Made by a program: the position numbers and the translations under genes. Below the pieces are notes generated by a model. The model searched no databases, was not told the origin of the DNA, and saw only the letters and a program-made list of their open reading frames with translations. Shown piece by piece: positions 41,067-52,312 of a stretch of DNA of 64,000 nt. The stretch is taken from contig NZ_VOJA01000003.1 of the NCBI RefSeq assembly GCF_007923265.1, positions 124,001-188,000 of the forward strand, given 5' to 3'. Each line of letters opens with the position of its first letter. The first letter of the stretch is position 1. The stretch is from Francisella salimarina. Lineage in GTDB: Bacteria; Pseudomonadota; Gammaproteobacteria; Francisellales; Francisellaceae.

Positions 41067-42293
41067 ATGACTGTTAGACAAACTCTATTTCTTATTCTTA
41101 CTCCTATAGTTGCAATGTGTGTACTATCATTTGGCAATGGTTTCTTCACAACTTACTCATCAATAGAGCTAAATAGCCTTGGTCGTTCTAACTTAATGAT
41201 AGGTATAATATCAGCAGCCTATTTTTTTGGAATGACAGCAGGATCATATTTCTCTCAATTTACGATAGTTAGAGTCGGATATATTCGTGCTTTTGTTTTA
41301 TTTGCGTCTCTTATGGCAATTAGTACATTGATTGTAGGTGTTAATAAAAGCGTACCTGTTTGGGTGTTTTTTAGATTTGTATGTGGGTATTCTCTTGCAG
41401 CATTATTTATCGTTATAGAGAGTTGGTGTATTTTATCTGCAGAGAAAAAAAATCGAGGTTTAGTATTTTCGATATATCTATTTGTATATTATGGGACTCA
41501 AGCATTATCACAGTTAATGATAAATGTTCATTTTAGCAGTGGACTATTGGCTTATTGCTTTATATCGTCGCTTTGTAGTATTGCAATTGTTTTGATGGCA
41601 TTCACAAAAACAGTTGCTCCGGTACCACATTCTGAGGAGGTTTGTTCACCAATAAAAATTATCAAGAAAGTACCTCTTGCTATGGCTGCCAGTGTTATAG
41701 GTGGATCCCTTTTAGGTTCTATCTATACTTTGTTACCAATATTTATGGTTAGAGTAAATATTGATCATGATATGGTTTCCGTGTTAATGATGACAACTAT
41801 TCTTGGAGGAATGTTACTACAAGTTCCTATGGGTAAAATCTCAGATCTTATCGATAGACGAAAAGTAATATTATTAGCAGGTGCCGGTATATTTATAGCA
41901 TCTTCACTTATAGCTCTATTCCACACATCTTATTTAATATTTGCAATAGTGATATTTGTATTTGGTGGTTGCGCTTTTGTGATATATCCATTGTCAATAT
42001 CACATGCTAGTGATTTTTTAGAGGAAAATGAGGTGCTAGGAGCAATAGGGGTTTTAACAATTGCTTATGGTATAGGATCCGTTGCTAGTCCTATTATAAT
42101 ATCTAGTGTTATGTCTGTATTTGGGCCATTTGGATTTTTTATCATAACAGCAATACTTAGTGCTATTCTATGTGTGTATTCAATATATAGAATTTTTGTA
42201 AGAAAGTCAGCGGTAGATACTTCTTCATTCACCATAGTTACGCCAGAGAGTCTTAACTTTAGTGAGGCTCAGGAGATAGTTTCAGAAAAATAA
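41067..42293 (+). CDS. MFS transporter, YcaD-like
   Basis: A 408-aa protein with about 12 hydrophobic segments. The N-terminal helix pair followed by GIISAAYFFGMTAGSYFS and the loop R-F-V-C-G-Y with FIVIESWC are like E. coli YcaD. The start at 41067 has GGAGGGTAGGG right upstream; ATT and other in-frame codons before it are not needed. The C-terminal ~25 residues are polar. Substrate unknown. Transcribed separately from the enolase gene downstream. Confidence 0.82.
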   Translation: MTVRQTLFLILTPIVAMCVLSFGNGFFTTYSSIELNSLGRSNLMIGIISAAYFFGMTAGSYFSQFTIVRVGYIRAFVLFASLMAISTLIVGVNKSVPVWVFFRFVCGYSLAALFIVIESWCILSAEKKNRGLVFSIYLFVYYGTQALSQLMINVHFSSGLLAYCFISSLCSIAIVLMAFTKTVAPVPHSEEVCSPIKIIKKVPLAMAASVIGGSLLGSIYTLLPIFMVRVNIDHDMVSVLMMTTILGGMLLQVPMGKISDLIDRRKVILLAGAGIFIASSLIALFHTSYLIFAIVIFVFGGCAFVIYPLSISHASDFLEENEVLGAIGVLTIAYGIGSVASPIIISSVMSVFGPFGFFIITAILSAILCVYSIYRIFVRKSAVDTSSFTIVTPESLNFSEAQEIVSEK

Positions 42294-42308
42294 TCTAAGT
42301 ATATTAAA

Positions 42309-42337
42309 TTGCAAAGCATACATTGCTAGCTTATAAT
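42309..42337 (+). promoter_or_regulatory. Predicted sigma-70 promoter of eno-ftsB-ispD
   Basis: TTGCAA (42309-42314) and TATAAT (42332-42337) are 17 bp apart, 58 bp before the eno ATG, which is preceded by AAAGGAG. Confidence 0.7.
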
Positions 42338-42365
42338 TGATAGGATTTTTTTAAATTCATAATAA

Positions 42366-43763
<1,398 letters not shown>

Positions 43764-43770
43764 TAGTTTC

Positions 43771-44061
43771 ATGAGTATAAAATCTAATTCTTTTTTTTAT
43801 ATTTTTATTTCAATAGTTTTATTATTAATTGCCTTATTACAATATCAACTTTGGTTTAGTAATACAGGCTTATTAAAGTATGAGATTTTAAAAAAATCAA
43901 TTGCTACACAGACAAAAGAAATCAAGCATAAATCTCAGACCAATGCTCAACTGTATTCAGAAGTAGTTTCGCTGCGTAAAAATAGTGAAGTGCTTGAGAG
44001 TTTGGCTCGTGAAAATATGGGGTTGATAAAGCAGGGAGAGATTTTTTATAGTGTCAAATAA
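43771..44061 (+). CDS. ftsB: Cell division protein FtsB
   Basis: A 96-aa bitopic divisome protein. One membrane helix (about residues 8-27) is followed by a coiled coil ending in the conserved LARENMGLIKQGEIFY. Position between eno and ispD, conserved in many gammaproteobacteria, supports the call. It acts in the FtsQLB complex with the FtsL encoded at 29373. It overlaps ispD by 11 bases. Confidence 0.93.
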   Translation: MSIKSNSFFYIFISIVLLLIALLQYQLWFSNTGLLKYEILKKSIATQTKEIKHKSQTNAQLYSEVVSLRKNSEVLESLARENMGLIKQGEIFYSVK

Positions 44062-44743
44062 GTATGTAATAATTCCAGCTGCTGGTATAGGCTCAAGGAT
44101 GGAGTTGGATATTCCTAAGCAATATTACAAACTCATTAATGGTAAAACTATACTTGATAATACTTTAGAAAAATTTGTGGAAGATTCTTTCTTTGACAAA
44201 GTTATTGTGGCGATTAGTGATAGCGATAATCTTTGGAATACTTCTGAGTATTTTGATCATCCAAAAGTTCAATACTGTGTAGGTGGTGCTACAAGGTTCC
44301 ATAGTGTTTATAGTGCGCTTAAATTTATCGGTGATCGTAAAAGTGATGATTGGATATTTGTACATGATGCGGCTAGACCTTGTGTGAATATAGAAGATGT
44401 CATAGCGCTTTATAATCAAACTCAAGACTCTCATACTCAAGCTGGTATCTTGGCTATTAGAGCATTTGAGACGGTTAAAAAGGTAGCTATAAAGATGATT
44501 ATAGCTAAGACTATTGATCGACAAGATATTTGGCTTGCACAGACTCCACAACTATCAAGACTTGGTCAGTTAGAAAAAGCATTTGATTTTTGTTATACAA
44601 ATAATCTCATAGATAAAATAACAGACGAAGCATCGGCTTTGGAGCTATATGGTATAAACCCAATAGTCGTTGAAGGCTCTAGAAAGAATATTAAAATCAC
44701 AACCCAAGATGATTTAGAGTTTGCTAACTGGCAGATTAGCTAG
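44051..44743 (+). CDS. ispD: 2-C-methyl-D-erythritol 4-phosphate cytidylyltransferase
   Basis: Third enzyme of the MEP isoprenoid pathway. The CTP-binding N-terminus is IIPAAGIGSRM with the IPKQYY Lys. VHDAARPC and the C-terminal TDEASALELYG and KNIKITTQDDLEFA are diagnostic. The usual DT(I/V)K motif reads ETVK. 230 aa. The start is GTG at 44051 inside ftsB, with AGGGAGAG upstream. ispF is not directly adjacent, unlike in E. coli; the next gene is convergent. Confidence 0.93.
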   Translation: MSNKYVIIPAAGIGSRMELDIPKQYYKLINGKTILDNTLEKFVEDSFFDKVIVAISDSDNLWNTSEYFDHPKVQYCVGGATRFHSVYSALKFIGDRKSDDWIFVHDAARPCVNIEDVIALYNQTQDSHTQAGILAIRAFETVKKVAIKMIIAKTIDRQDIWLAQTPQLSRLGQLEKAFDFCYTNNLIDKITDEASALELYGINPIVVEGSRKNIKITTQDDLEFANWQIS

Positions 44744-44747
44744 TTAT

Positions 44748-46010
44748 CTATTTTAGTAGTAAACCTATTACATATCCAAATATTATTACTAATCCCATTA
44801 TAAATAAAATAGAATCAAGTACTACACGTCTGTAGTTTTTGTATTGTATGTTTTTGTAGATTATTATCACGGGCAATACGTACAATAAGAAAGCTACGGT
44901 AGGAGCGACTAATATTCCTATAATGTTAAGTATCTTGAAATTACAGATTGTACATACCCATAAAATCATAAATATTAAACCGACACAAATTCTATTTATG
45001 ACTGCTTCTGTGATATTGATCTTATAGATATTTCTAAAAAAGTATTTGAATAAATATTTTAATGCTTCTTTAGAGCCAATATAGCAACCGATAAATGAGC
45101 TTATAATAGCTGTAAAAACTATCATAGGAGCTAGAATGTTTAGTAATGTCCCTGGATGTTGTTCTTGTATTAGAGTTACTATTGAGAGGTTATTTATATT
45201 CGCTCTATCAAGGTCATGTATTGTGGTGCTGAGTAAGCAAGATGTTACGAATAATAGTACAAATATAAAAAGAATCAATGCATTAATCTGAAGGATTTTA
45301 TATACTTTGTACTTCTCTTGCGAACGCTCTACTTTTACATAATCACGATAGAATATTACTAGACTAGAAATAACCGGTGAATGATTCATTGATAATATCA
45401 AAATTGGCAAGACCATTAATACACCTGTGATATAACTAATAGTATCAAAATGACTATCAGTTATAAACTCAAAGTTCCAATATGGAATTATATATAGTGA
45501 CAGTGTAATTACTAATATTATTAGAAATATTACTATTAGTTGCATAAATTTAAGGATTAAATTGATCCCTAAAGAAACAATAACTAATAGTCCAGCAAGA
45601 ATACTAAAGCTAAACCATATATTAGTCGAAAGATTGGTGTTAACAATATGATAGTTTAATAAGAAGTTACTTAGTTCATTATTTAAACCAATTGAGTACA
45701 TCGGCATATTTAAAAATATAGCAAAAAAATATAGGACTACACAAATTAGCCCAAATAGCTTACCAAGATTATGTGTGAAAACATCTGTGATGCCACCATT
45801 ATCTGTATATAAAACTATATTCGCCATATTCTTATGTGAATAATATGTTAATGGTAGTGCAAAAATAAGGACTGTTACTAAAGCCCATAACCCACTATGC
45901 CCAGCTTGAACAGGAAGATATAATAATCCAGCTCCGATAGCAGTACCAAATAGTGTAAAAATCCACTGTATATCAACTTTAGTTGTATCTGTGTGATTCG
46001 AATTCTCCAT
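44748..46010 (-). CDS. Amino acid permease of the serine/threonine (SdaC/TdcC, HAAAP) family
   Basis: A 420-aa membrane protein with 11 or so hydrophobic helices. Helix 1 reads LFGTAIGAGLLYLPVQAG, the glycine-rich substrate site of the family, followed by ALPLTYYSHKNMANIVL. It probably imports threonine or serine with protons. It starts right after the tdh stop (TAA then ATG), with GGAG inside the tdh end, so it is the third gene of a threonine-use operon. Threonine as substrate is inferred from this context. Confidence 0.88.
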   Translation of the reverse strand: MENSNHTDTTKVDIQWIFTLFGTAIGAGLLYLPVQAGHSGLWALVTVLIFALPLTYYSHKNMANIVLYTDNGGITDVFTHNLGKLFGLICVVLYFFAIFLNMPMYSIGLNNELSNFLLNYHIVNTNLSTNIWFSFSILAGLLVIVSLGINLILKFMQLIVIFLIILVITLSLYIIPYWNFEFITDSHFDTISYITGVLMVLPILILSMNHSPVISSLVIFYRDYVKVERSQEKYKVYKILQINALILFIFVLLFVTSCLLSTTIHDLDRANINNLSIVTLIQEQHPGTLLNILAPMIVFTAIISSFIGCYIGSKEALKYLFKYFFRNIYKINITEAVINRICVGLIFMILWVCTICNFKILNIIGILVAPTVAFLLYVLPVIIIYKNIQYKNYRRVVLDSILFIMGLVIIFGYVIGLLLK

Positions 46011-47066
46011 TTAGTTACTCCAATCCAATATCACTTTGCCACATTGACCACTTTTCATTATTTCAAATCCTTTTTGATAATCATCGATATGAAGTCTGTG
46101 TGTGATGATTGGTTCCATATCCATACCTGCTTGAAGCATACTAGTCATTAGATACCATGTTTCAAACATCTCTCTGCCATAAATACCTTTAAGAGTAAGA
46201 CCTTTGAACAAAATGGTTCCCCAGTCAACAGAGATATCTCCAGCTGATATGCCTAAAAGTGACAGCTTGCCACCATGATTCATAACATCAAGCATCATAG
46301 ATATTGCTGAGTTAATCCCAGACATTTCTAAACCTACATCAAACCCTTCTGTCATGCCAATTTCTGACATGACTTTACGCATTTGTGCTGTCAATTGTTG
46401 TTGATTTTGAAACTCTGATACATTTACTGCAACAGTAGCTCCGAAGTCTCTAGCCATCTGAAGACGATATTCATTAATATCCGTGATAACTATTCTACGA
46501 GCACCACAGAATCTTGCTATTTTGACTGCCATAAGTCCAATAGGCCCAGCTCCAGTTATAAGCACATCCTCACCAGTTAGGTTAAATGAAAGTGCTGTAT
46601 GAATAGCATTACCCATAGGATCGAATGTACTAGCTATATCATCACTGATAGAATCAGGAATCTTAAAAACATTGACAGCAGGCATTACTAAGTATTCAGC
46701 AAAAGCTCCTTGTACATTTACACCTATGCCTATGGTTTTTCTACAAAGATGGCGCTTACCTGCCCTACAATTACGACATTGTCCACATACAAGATGACCT
46801 TCACCAGATACTCTATCGCCAACATCTACACTTGTAACACCATTTCCTTTGGCTACAACTTCACCAGCAAACTCATGTCCAGTAATCATTGGTACAGGTA
46901 TGGTAGCTTGAGACCATTTATCCCAATTATAAATATGTAAATCAGTGCCACAAATTGCTGTTTTTTTAATTTTAATTAAAACATCATTGTAGCCATATTC
47001 TGGTATAGGAGCATCATCAAACATCCAAATACCAGGTTCTTTTTTTAATTTAGCAAGTGCTTTCAT
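46011..47066 (-). CDS. tdh: L-threonine 3-dehydrogenase
   Basis: NAD-dependent medium-chain dehydrogenase that makes 2-amino-3-ketobutyrate from threonine. Catalytic zinc ligands are Cys39 and His64-Glu65 ([20 protein letters not shown]). The structural zinc Cys are in [15 protein letters not shown]. The NAD fold is [13 protein letters not shown]. 351 aa. It lies 17 bp after kbl and directly before the permease. The product is used by Kbl. Confidence 0.96.
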   Translation of the reverse strand: MKALAKLKKEPGIWMFDDAPIPEYGYNDVLIKIKKTAICGTDLHIYNWDKWSQATIPVPMITGHEFAGEVVAKGNGVTSVDVGDRVSGEGHLVCGQCRNCRAGKRHLCRKTIGIGVNVQGAFAEYLVMPAVNVFKIPDSISDDIASTFDPMGNAIHTALSFNLTGEDVLITGAGPIGLMAVKIARFCGARRIVITDINEYRLQMARDFGATVAVNVSEFQNQQQLTAQMRKVMSEIGMTEGFDVGLEMSGINSAISMMLDVMNHGGKLSLLGISAGDISVDWGTILFKGLTLKGIYGREMFETWYLMTSMLQAGMDMEPIITHRLHIDDYQKGFEIMKSGQCGKVILDWSN

Positions 47067-47083
47067 AGTTTGATTCCTATTAA

Positions 47084-48277
47084 CTATATAATACCTAATT
47101 CTTTGGCAGCTTTTGTAAAGCCATCAACAGCTTTATCGATTTGTTCAAAAGTATGGGCAGCAGACATTTGTGTTCTAATTCTAGCTTTACCCTTAGGTAC
47201 CACTGGATATGAGAAAGCAATTACATATATACCATAATCTAGTAGCTTATCAGCAAATTCAGCTGCTTTTTTCTCATCATATATCATTACAGGAATAATA
47301 GGGTGTTCTCCTGGTATTAAATCAAAGCCTGCAGCAGTCATTTTTGATCTAAATCTCTGTTGATTTGCTTGTAATTGCTCTCTTAATTCATTTGAATTTT
47401 TAGTTATTTCTAAAGCTTTAATAGATGTTTTAGCTATTATAGGTGCTAAAGCATTTGAGAAAAGATATGGTCTAGAAAGATTTTTAAGTAAATCTACTAC
47501 TTCTTTTTTAGCACAAATGTAGCCACCTGAAGCGCCACCTAATCCTTTGCCTAGAGTACCAGTTAGGATATCAACTCTACCCATAACATCACAATGTTCA
47601 ATTGAACCTTTACCATTTTTACCTACAAACCCTGAAGCGTGAGAATCATCAACCATAACAATGGCATTATATTTATCGGCTAAGTCACAAATAGACTTTA
47701 GATCAGCAATAATACCATCCATTGAGAAGACACCATCTGTAGCAATCATTTTAAACCTTGCTCCAGCTTGATCAGCTTCTATAAGTTTTGATTCAAGGTC
47801 TTGCATATCATTATTGTTATATCTAAAACGCATCGCTTTGCATAATCTAACACCATCAATAATACTAGCATGATTAAGTGAATCACTTATAATAGCATCT
47901 TCTTTTGTAAGAAGTGTCTCAAAAAGCCCTGCATTGGCATCAAAACATGATGGATATAGGATTGTATCTTCAAACTCAAAGAACTCACTTAGTTCTTTTT
48001 CTAGTTGCTTATGCACAGAGTTTGTACCACAGATAAACCTAACTGATGCCATACCATAACCACATTCTTCAATATGGTTTTTTGCATAAGAAACTATTTC
48101 TGGATTATTTGCAAAGCCAAGATAGTTGTTTGCACAGAAGTTAATTAGTGTTTCACCATTTTCTAGATTAATTACAGGTTCTTGTGGAGTAGCTATTATT
48201 CTTTCGCTTTTATATGTGCCTGCTTCTTTTATTTCTAGTATTTTATTATTTACATTAGTATAGAAATTATTATTCAT
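47084..48277 (-). CDS. kbl: 2-amino-3-ketobutyrate CoA ligase (glycine C-acetyltransferase)
   Basis: PLP enzyme that splits 2-amino-3-ketobutyrate with CoA to glycine and acetyl-CoA. The fold-type I segments are [31 protein letters not shown] and the PLP Lys in [14 protein letters not shown]. 397 aa, as in E. coli. AGAGGAAA precedes the start. It is the first gene of kbl-tdh-permease, and is divergent from the first chitinase. Confidence 0.97.
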   Translation of the reverse strand: MNNNFYTNVNNKILEIKEAGTYKSERIIATPQEPVINLENGETLINFCANNYLGFANNPEIVSYAKNHIEECGYGMASVRFICGTNSVHKQLEKELSEFFEFEDTILYPSCFDANAGLFETLLTKEDAIISDSLNHASIIDGVRLCKAMRFRYNNNDMQDLESKLIEADQAGARFKMIATDGVFSMDGIIADLKSICDLADKYNAIVMVDDSHASGFVGKNGKGSIEHCDVMGRVDILTGTLGKGLGGASGGYICAKKEVVDLLKNLSRPYLFSNALAPIIAKTSIKALEITKNSNELREQLQANQQRFRSKMTAAGFDLIPGEHPIIPVMIYDEKKAAEFADKLLDYGIYVIAFSYPVVPKGKARIRTQMSAAHTFEQIDKAVDGFTKAAKELGII

Positions 48278-48671
48278 GATTAGTTTCCTCTCAAAAAATT
48301 AGAATTTAAAATATATTCGACTTTAGAATATTAGCTAATAAACATAAGTTTTAAAACAATTTAATGTCAAATTATATTGTCAATAAATGTTATTTTCTTT
48401 TTGCTAGATCGTAATCTGTAAATTTGCGCAAAGAAAACTATTTGAATTATTAATAATTTATTTGTTTTTTATTTCATTATGTAACTATAAATTAATCTTC
48501 GTATTCGAGTTTCAGCTATTATTTTTTATCTGGAGCTATTAGTTTTTGATAATTATTTATTTTTGGCTATATGTTATATTGTGTCTCAATAATAATCTAG
48601 CAGGACCTTTAAAGAAAAATTAATATTTATTTATGCAAATCATAATAAATAGGTTTTGAAAAAAAATTTGC

Positions 48672-48701
48672 TTGATTTGCTTGATTTGATAAGCATAAAA
48701 T
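48672..48701 (+). promoter_or_regulatory. Predicted promoter of the first chitinase
   Basis: TTGATT (48672-48677) and TAAAAT (48696-48701) with 18 bp between. The same elements with the same spacing precede the second chitinase. Confidence 0.65.
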
Positions 48702-48705
48702 GAAT

Positions 48706-48726
48706 CTGTAAGCAATAAACTTACAG
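48706..48726. promoter_or_regulatory. Inverted repeat at the predicted chitinase start site
   Basis: CTGTAAG (48706-48712) and CTTACAG (48720-48726) are a perfect 7-bp inverted repeat with a 7-base spacer. The second chitinase has the same GTAAG-N7-CTTAC in the same place. It lies just after the -10, fitting an operator or a 5' RNA hairpin. Confidence 0.6.
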
Positions 48727-48754
48727 TTATTAATGTTTGTATAAGGAGAAATTC

Positions 48755-51427
48755 ATGAACAAAACAAAATTAGTTTCAATGGTATGCGCTTTGATGGGCG
48801 TTGGTTCTTTTGCAGTAGCTGAAGCGGCTCCAGTAAATGATGTTAAAACTTATGATTTTAAAGCACCATTTAAGGACTATAATAATAAAATTGTTTTAAG
48901 TATTAATAATGTGGCATCTGGTAAAACAGTTGAATTTACAAGTAACTTTAAACCTAAAGCAGGTTGGGGTAATTGTTTTGGTACAACTGTTGATAATGTT
49001 AATTTTGATACTACTCAGAATACCAGTGGTGATTTTGTAACAAAAATGACATTAAAAGATGATACTGCATCATTTAACTTTAGCCAGTCATGTGACATCA
49101 TGGGTACAGACTCTGGTAATGCAGTTGTGCTGCCAGGGGTAGTAGTTCCCATCGTAAGCAGTCTAAAAGTAGATGGTAAAGATCTAGATATTCAAAGACC
49201 GTGTGAAAACAATGTCTGTGAGGATCCAACTCCAGGATATACAAATGCTGCATACTACGCACAGTGGGCTGTCTGGGGTCGTAAATATAATCCGTATGAT
49301 TTCAAATACGATAAGTTAAACACTATAATTTATGCGTTTATAGGGTTTGATAAAAATACTGGTAATATCAAAACATTAGATGCTTCAGCAGACTCATGGG
49401 GTCTGTCTGCAGCAGCTAGAGCAGCTAAAAAGTATCCATACTTAAAGTCATTCTTGTCGTTTGGTGGTTGGACTAATAATGGAATTACAACGGCTCCAAT
49501 GTTTGAAAAGCTAGCTTCTAGTCAGCAAAGTATGCAAAACTTTGCAGATCAGTCGATTGAATTAATGCGTAAGCTTGGTTTTAATGGTATTGATATCGAC
49601 TGGGAGTGGTGGTCAGATTATGGTAATGATGTGGCGCCAGCTAAGAAGATGTTGGCTTTCTTCAAAGTTCTTCGTACTGAATTGGACAAGGCAGGTAAAG
49701 CAGATGGTAAAAAATACTATCTTGCTATAGCTGTGAACGGTGCTAGAAGTCGTATCGAGGCAATGGAAAATCCGAGTAATCCAAATAGCGTATCAGATTT
49801 CTGGAAGCAAACTGGTGAGCTGATGGATGAAATCAATATTATGACTTATGACTATCAAGGTGGTTGGGGTACTGGTTTCCCTGCATACTTCCAAGCGTCA
49901 ACTGATTTCCCTAGTAATACTCCGTATAGTAATAGAGTGTACTCAGCTGGAAAAGGTCCTACTGATGCTGTTGATAATGTTACTGATGTTGCAGCTGATG
50001 GAGTAACTCTAGATCAAGCTATTGGTAAAGAAGGTGGTTGGTCAATCAAAGGATCTGTAGATGCGTATATTGCAGCAGGTGTGCCAGCTAAGAAGTTAAT
50101 TGTTGGTTTACCGTTATATGCTAGATCAATGACGGTTGATAGTGATGTTGATGGTGGTCTATTCCAGACTATTACAGCACCAGGTATTGGTGACTACGAA
50201 GCTGGTGTATTTGACTATAAATGTCTAGTGAATCCAGTAAATGATCCTGTAACAGGATGTGGTACAGCTAAGCCTGTTAGTGGTCTATCTAATCTTAAGT
50301 ATTATGATATTAGTCATAATGTTGATGTATTTAACAAATATGGTAAAGTTGCTATGCAACCTTGGGCATATAGTCCATCAACTAAATCATTTATAACTTA
50401 TGATGACGTATGGTCTGTAGGTGAAAAGACTAAATATACTAAGAGTAGAAATCTTGGTGGTACTATGTTCTGGCAAGCAGACAATGATTCTACAGATCCA
50501 AATAAATCATTAATAAATGCGGTTGCTAAGGTCTATGCATCAGACACAATTAATGTTTCGGTAACAGATATTACAGAAAACTCAGCGACAGTATCATGGA
50601 ATAAACCAGAATTAGATGGTTCTATTAGATACAAGATAGTAGTTAATGGTGATGTGGTTGCTGAGAATATTACAGCCCTTAATTATGTACTGACTAATTT
50701 AGAAAAAGGAACAAGATATAATGTAGAGGTTATCGCAAATACATCTGCTACATCTAGAGAAGATAGTCTAACTTTTGAGACTGTAGGTGCAGAACCAGCT
50801 GATGATCAAAACCAAGATCAGAATGATGATCAAAACAATAACGATGATCAAAATCAAGATCAAGGTGATGATCAAAATACTGATAATGGAGCAGCAAATA
50901 CTTGGACAGCTGATGGAGTATACAACAAAGGCGACAAAGTAGTTATGAATGGTGTAACATATGAAGCGCAATGGTGGACTCAAGGCGAGAATCCTACTCA
51001 AACAGGTCAGTGGGGTGTATGGCGTACAGTTTCTGGTCAGACTGATAACCAAGATAATAACCAAAGTGATGACGCGGACCAGGGTAATGATCAAGGAAAC
51101 ACAGATCAAGGTAATACTGATACAAACCAAGGTAATGATAATGATAACTCATCAGCTTCAGGTACTTGGGATGCTACAAAAGTCTATAATAAAGGCGATA
51201 AAGTAACTTATAATGGTGTAAGTTATGAAGCACAGTGGTGGACTCAAGGTAACAAGCCTTCTGATGGTGGCGCTTGGAAGAAACCTATTGTAGCTGGTGG
51301 TGCTTGGGAGAGTGGCGTTGCTTACTCTGGAGGTCAAACAGTGACTTATCAAGGATCTACATACAAAGCTAAATGGTGGACTCAAGGAGATACTCCGTCA
51401 AACAGCAATGTTTGGGAAAAACAGTAA
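48755..51427 (+). CDS. Secreted GH18 chitinase with FnIII and three C-terminal chitin-binding domains
   Basis: 890 aa. Signal peptide at residues 1-24 (MVCALMGVGSFAVAEA). A unique N-terminal beta-rich domain follows (about 26-150). GH18 spans about 163-595 with FNGIDIDWEWW: the catalytic Glu284 is present, but the first Asp of DxxDxDxE is Asn. A fibronectin-III domain is at about 598-675. Three CBM5/12 chitin-binding modules, each with the YEAQWWTQG or YKAKWWTQG core, are at about 716-755, 803-843 and 849-889, joined by Asn/Asp/Gln-rich linkers. It hydrolyses chitin outside the cell. Start ATG 48755 with AGGAG before it; the TTG at 48737 is upstream of the Shine-Dalgarno. Matches the Francisella chitinase usually called ChiA. 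Confidence 0.93.
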   Translation: MNKTKLVSMVCALMGVGSFAVAEAAPVNDVKTYDFKAPFKDYNNKIVLSINNVASGKTVEFTSNFKPKAGWGNCFGTTVDNVNFDTTQNTSGDFVTKMTLKDDTASFNFSQSCDIMGTDSGNAVVLPGVVVPIVSSLKVDGKDLDIQRPCENNVCEDPTPGYTNAAYYAQWAVWGRKYNPYDFKYDKLNTIIYAFIGFDKNTGNIKTLDASADSWGLSAAARAAKKYPYLKSFLSFGGWTNNGITTAPMFEKLASSQQSMQNFADQSIELMRKLGFNGIDIDWEWWSDYGNDVAPAKKMLAFFKVLRTELDKAGKADGKKYYLAIAVNGARSRIEAMENPSNPNSVSDFWKQTGELMDEINIMTYDYQGGWGTGFPAYFQASTDFPSNTPYSNRVYSAGKGPTDAVDNVTDVAADGVTLDQAIGKEGGWSIKGSVDAYIAAGVPAKKLIVGLPLYARSMTVDSDVDGGLFQTITAPGIGDYEAGVFDYKCLVNPVNDPVTGCGTAKPVSGLSNLKYYDISHNVDVFNKYGKVAMQPWAYSPSTKSFITYDDVWSVGEKTKYTKSRNLGGTMFWQADNDSTDPNKSLINAVAKVYASDTINVSVTDITENSATVSWNKPELDGSIRYKIVVNGDVVAENITALNYVLTNLEKGTRYNVEVIANTSATSREDSLTFETVGAEPADDQNQDQNDDQNNNDDQNQDQGDDQNTDNGAANTWTADGVYNKGDKVVMNGVTYEAQWWTQGENPTQTGQWGVWRTVSGQTDNQDNNQSDDADQGNDQGNTDQGNTDTNQGNDNDNSSASGTWDATKVYNKGDKVTYNGVSYEAQWWTQGNKPSDGGAWKKPIVAGGAWESGVAYSGGQTVTYQGSTYKAKWWTQGDTPSNSNVWEKQ

Positions 51428-51476
51428 TAATCTTTTGTCTAAAAATTCTAAATAATATTATTTCCTATTTCAATAT

Positions 51477-51515
51477 ACCTCCTGAATATTCAGTAAGGAG
51501 GTTATTTATTTTAAA
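51477..51515 (+). terminator. Likely terminator after the first chitinase
   Basis: ACCTCCT (51477-51483) pairs with AGGAGGT (51496-51502) around a loop that itself contains GAATATTC. A T-rich stretch follows, though not a clean run. Confidence 0.6.
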
Positions 51516-51558
51516 GATCGTAATAAACTAATTCAAAACACTTAATTTAATAAACTTT

Positions 51559-51567
51559 TGTTATAAT
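51559..51567 (+). promoter_or_regulatory. Predicted extended -10 promoter of upp
   Basis: TGTTATAAT lies 29 bp before the upp ATG. No clear -35. Confidence 0.5.
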
Positions 51568-51596
51568 TAAATAAATTAGTCTATCTCGAGAAAATT

Positions 51597-52226
51597 ATGA
51601 AAGTAGTTGAAATCAATCATCCTATGGTTAAACATAAATTAGGTCTTATGCGCGCATCGGTGATTAGCACACAAGAGTTTAGAAGATTAACTCAGGAAAT
51701 AACTAGCTTATTAACTTATGAAGTCACAGCAGGGTTTGAACTTGAAAAAACAGAAATTTTAGGCTGGCAAGGTGAAAATATTGAAGTTGATCAAATTAAA
51801 GGTAAGAAATTGACTGTTGTACCTATACTTCGTGCTGGACTTGGTATGATGGATGGAGTGTTTGAGCATGTACCCGCTGCAAAAGTTAGTATGGTTGGTA
51901 TGTATCGAGATGAAGAAACTGCTAAACCAGTGGCTTATTTTGCTAAACTTTGTGATAAGCTTGATGAGAGAGTGGCACTAATAGTGGATCCAATGTTGGC
52001 GACAGGTGGGTCTATGATTGAGACTGTTACATTATTAAAAAAAGCAGGATCAAAAGATATCAAAATTATTACTCTGGTATCTGCGCCAGAAGGTATAGAA
52101 GCATTAGCGAATGCTCATCCAGATGTTGAGTTATACACAGCATCTATAGATAGTCATCTAAATGAGAAAAAATATATAATTCCAGGTCTTGGTGATGCTG
52201 GGGATAAGATATTTGGAACTAAATAA
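51597..52226 (+). CDS. upp: Uracil phosphoribosyltransferase
   Basis: Makes UMP from uracil and PRPP. The PRPP-binding loop is [18 protein letters not shown], and the uracil-binding C-terminus is [31 protein letters not shown] starts the protein as usual. 209 aa (E. coli 208). It stands alone between the first chitinase and purU, with its own predicted promoter. Confidence 0.97.
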   Translation: MKVVEINHPMVKHKLGLMRASVISTQEFRRLTQEITSLLTYEVTAGFELEKTEILGWQGENIEVDQIKGKKLTVVPILRAGLGMMDGVFEHVPAAKVSMVGMYRDEETAKPVAYFAKLCDKLDERVALIVDPMLATGGSMIETVTLLKKAGSKDIKIITLVSAPEGIEALANAHPDVELYTASIDSHLNEKKYIIPGLGDAGDKIFGTK

Positions 52227-52312
52227 GTCAAAAAAATAACTAAAAATCTAACTAAAATAATAATTATGTATTATAGTTTATGGTTACTATTAATTTCTTT
52301 TAAAAATATATA

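Larger units (their letters stand above)
48278..48754. promoter_or_regulatory. Intergenic region with the chitinase regulatory module (kbl / chiA side)
   Basis: 477 bp between divergent kbl and the first chitinase. From 48514 to 48748 it aligns with the reverse complement of 55656-55891 upstream of the second chitinase. It has AGCTATTA-like tandem motifs at 48514 and 48534 (20-bp period) and ATATGTTATATTGTGTC at 48569. A 43-bp block at 48607-48649 is identical to 55755-55797. The promoter and inverted repeat follow. The left part (48278-48513) shows nothing I can name. Confidence 0.8.

Noticed and set aside
50768-51206. Two further open frames inside the low-complexity part of the first chitinase
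   Set aside because: They are other-frame readings of the repetitive Asn/Asp/Gln linker codons and show no start signal or family pattern.
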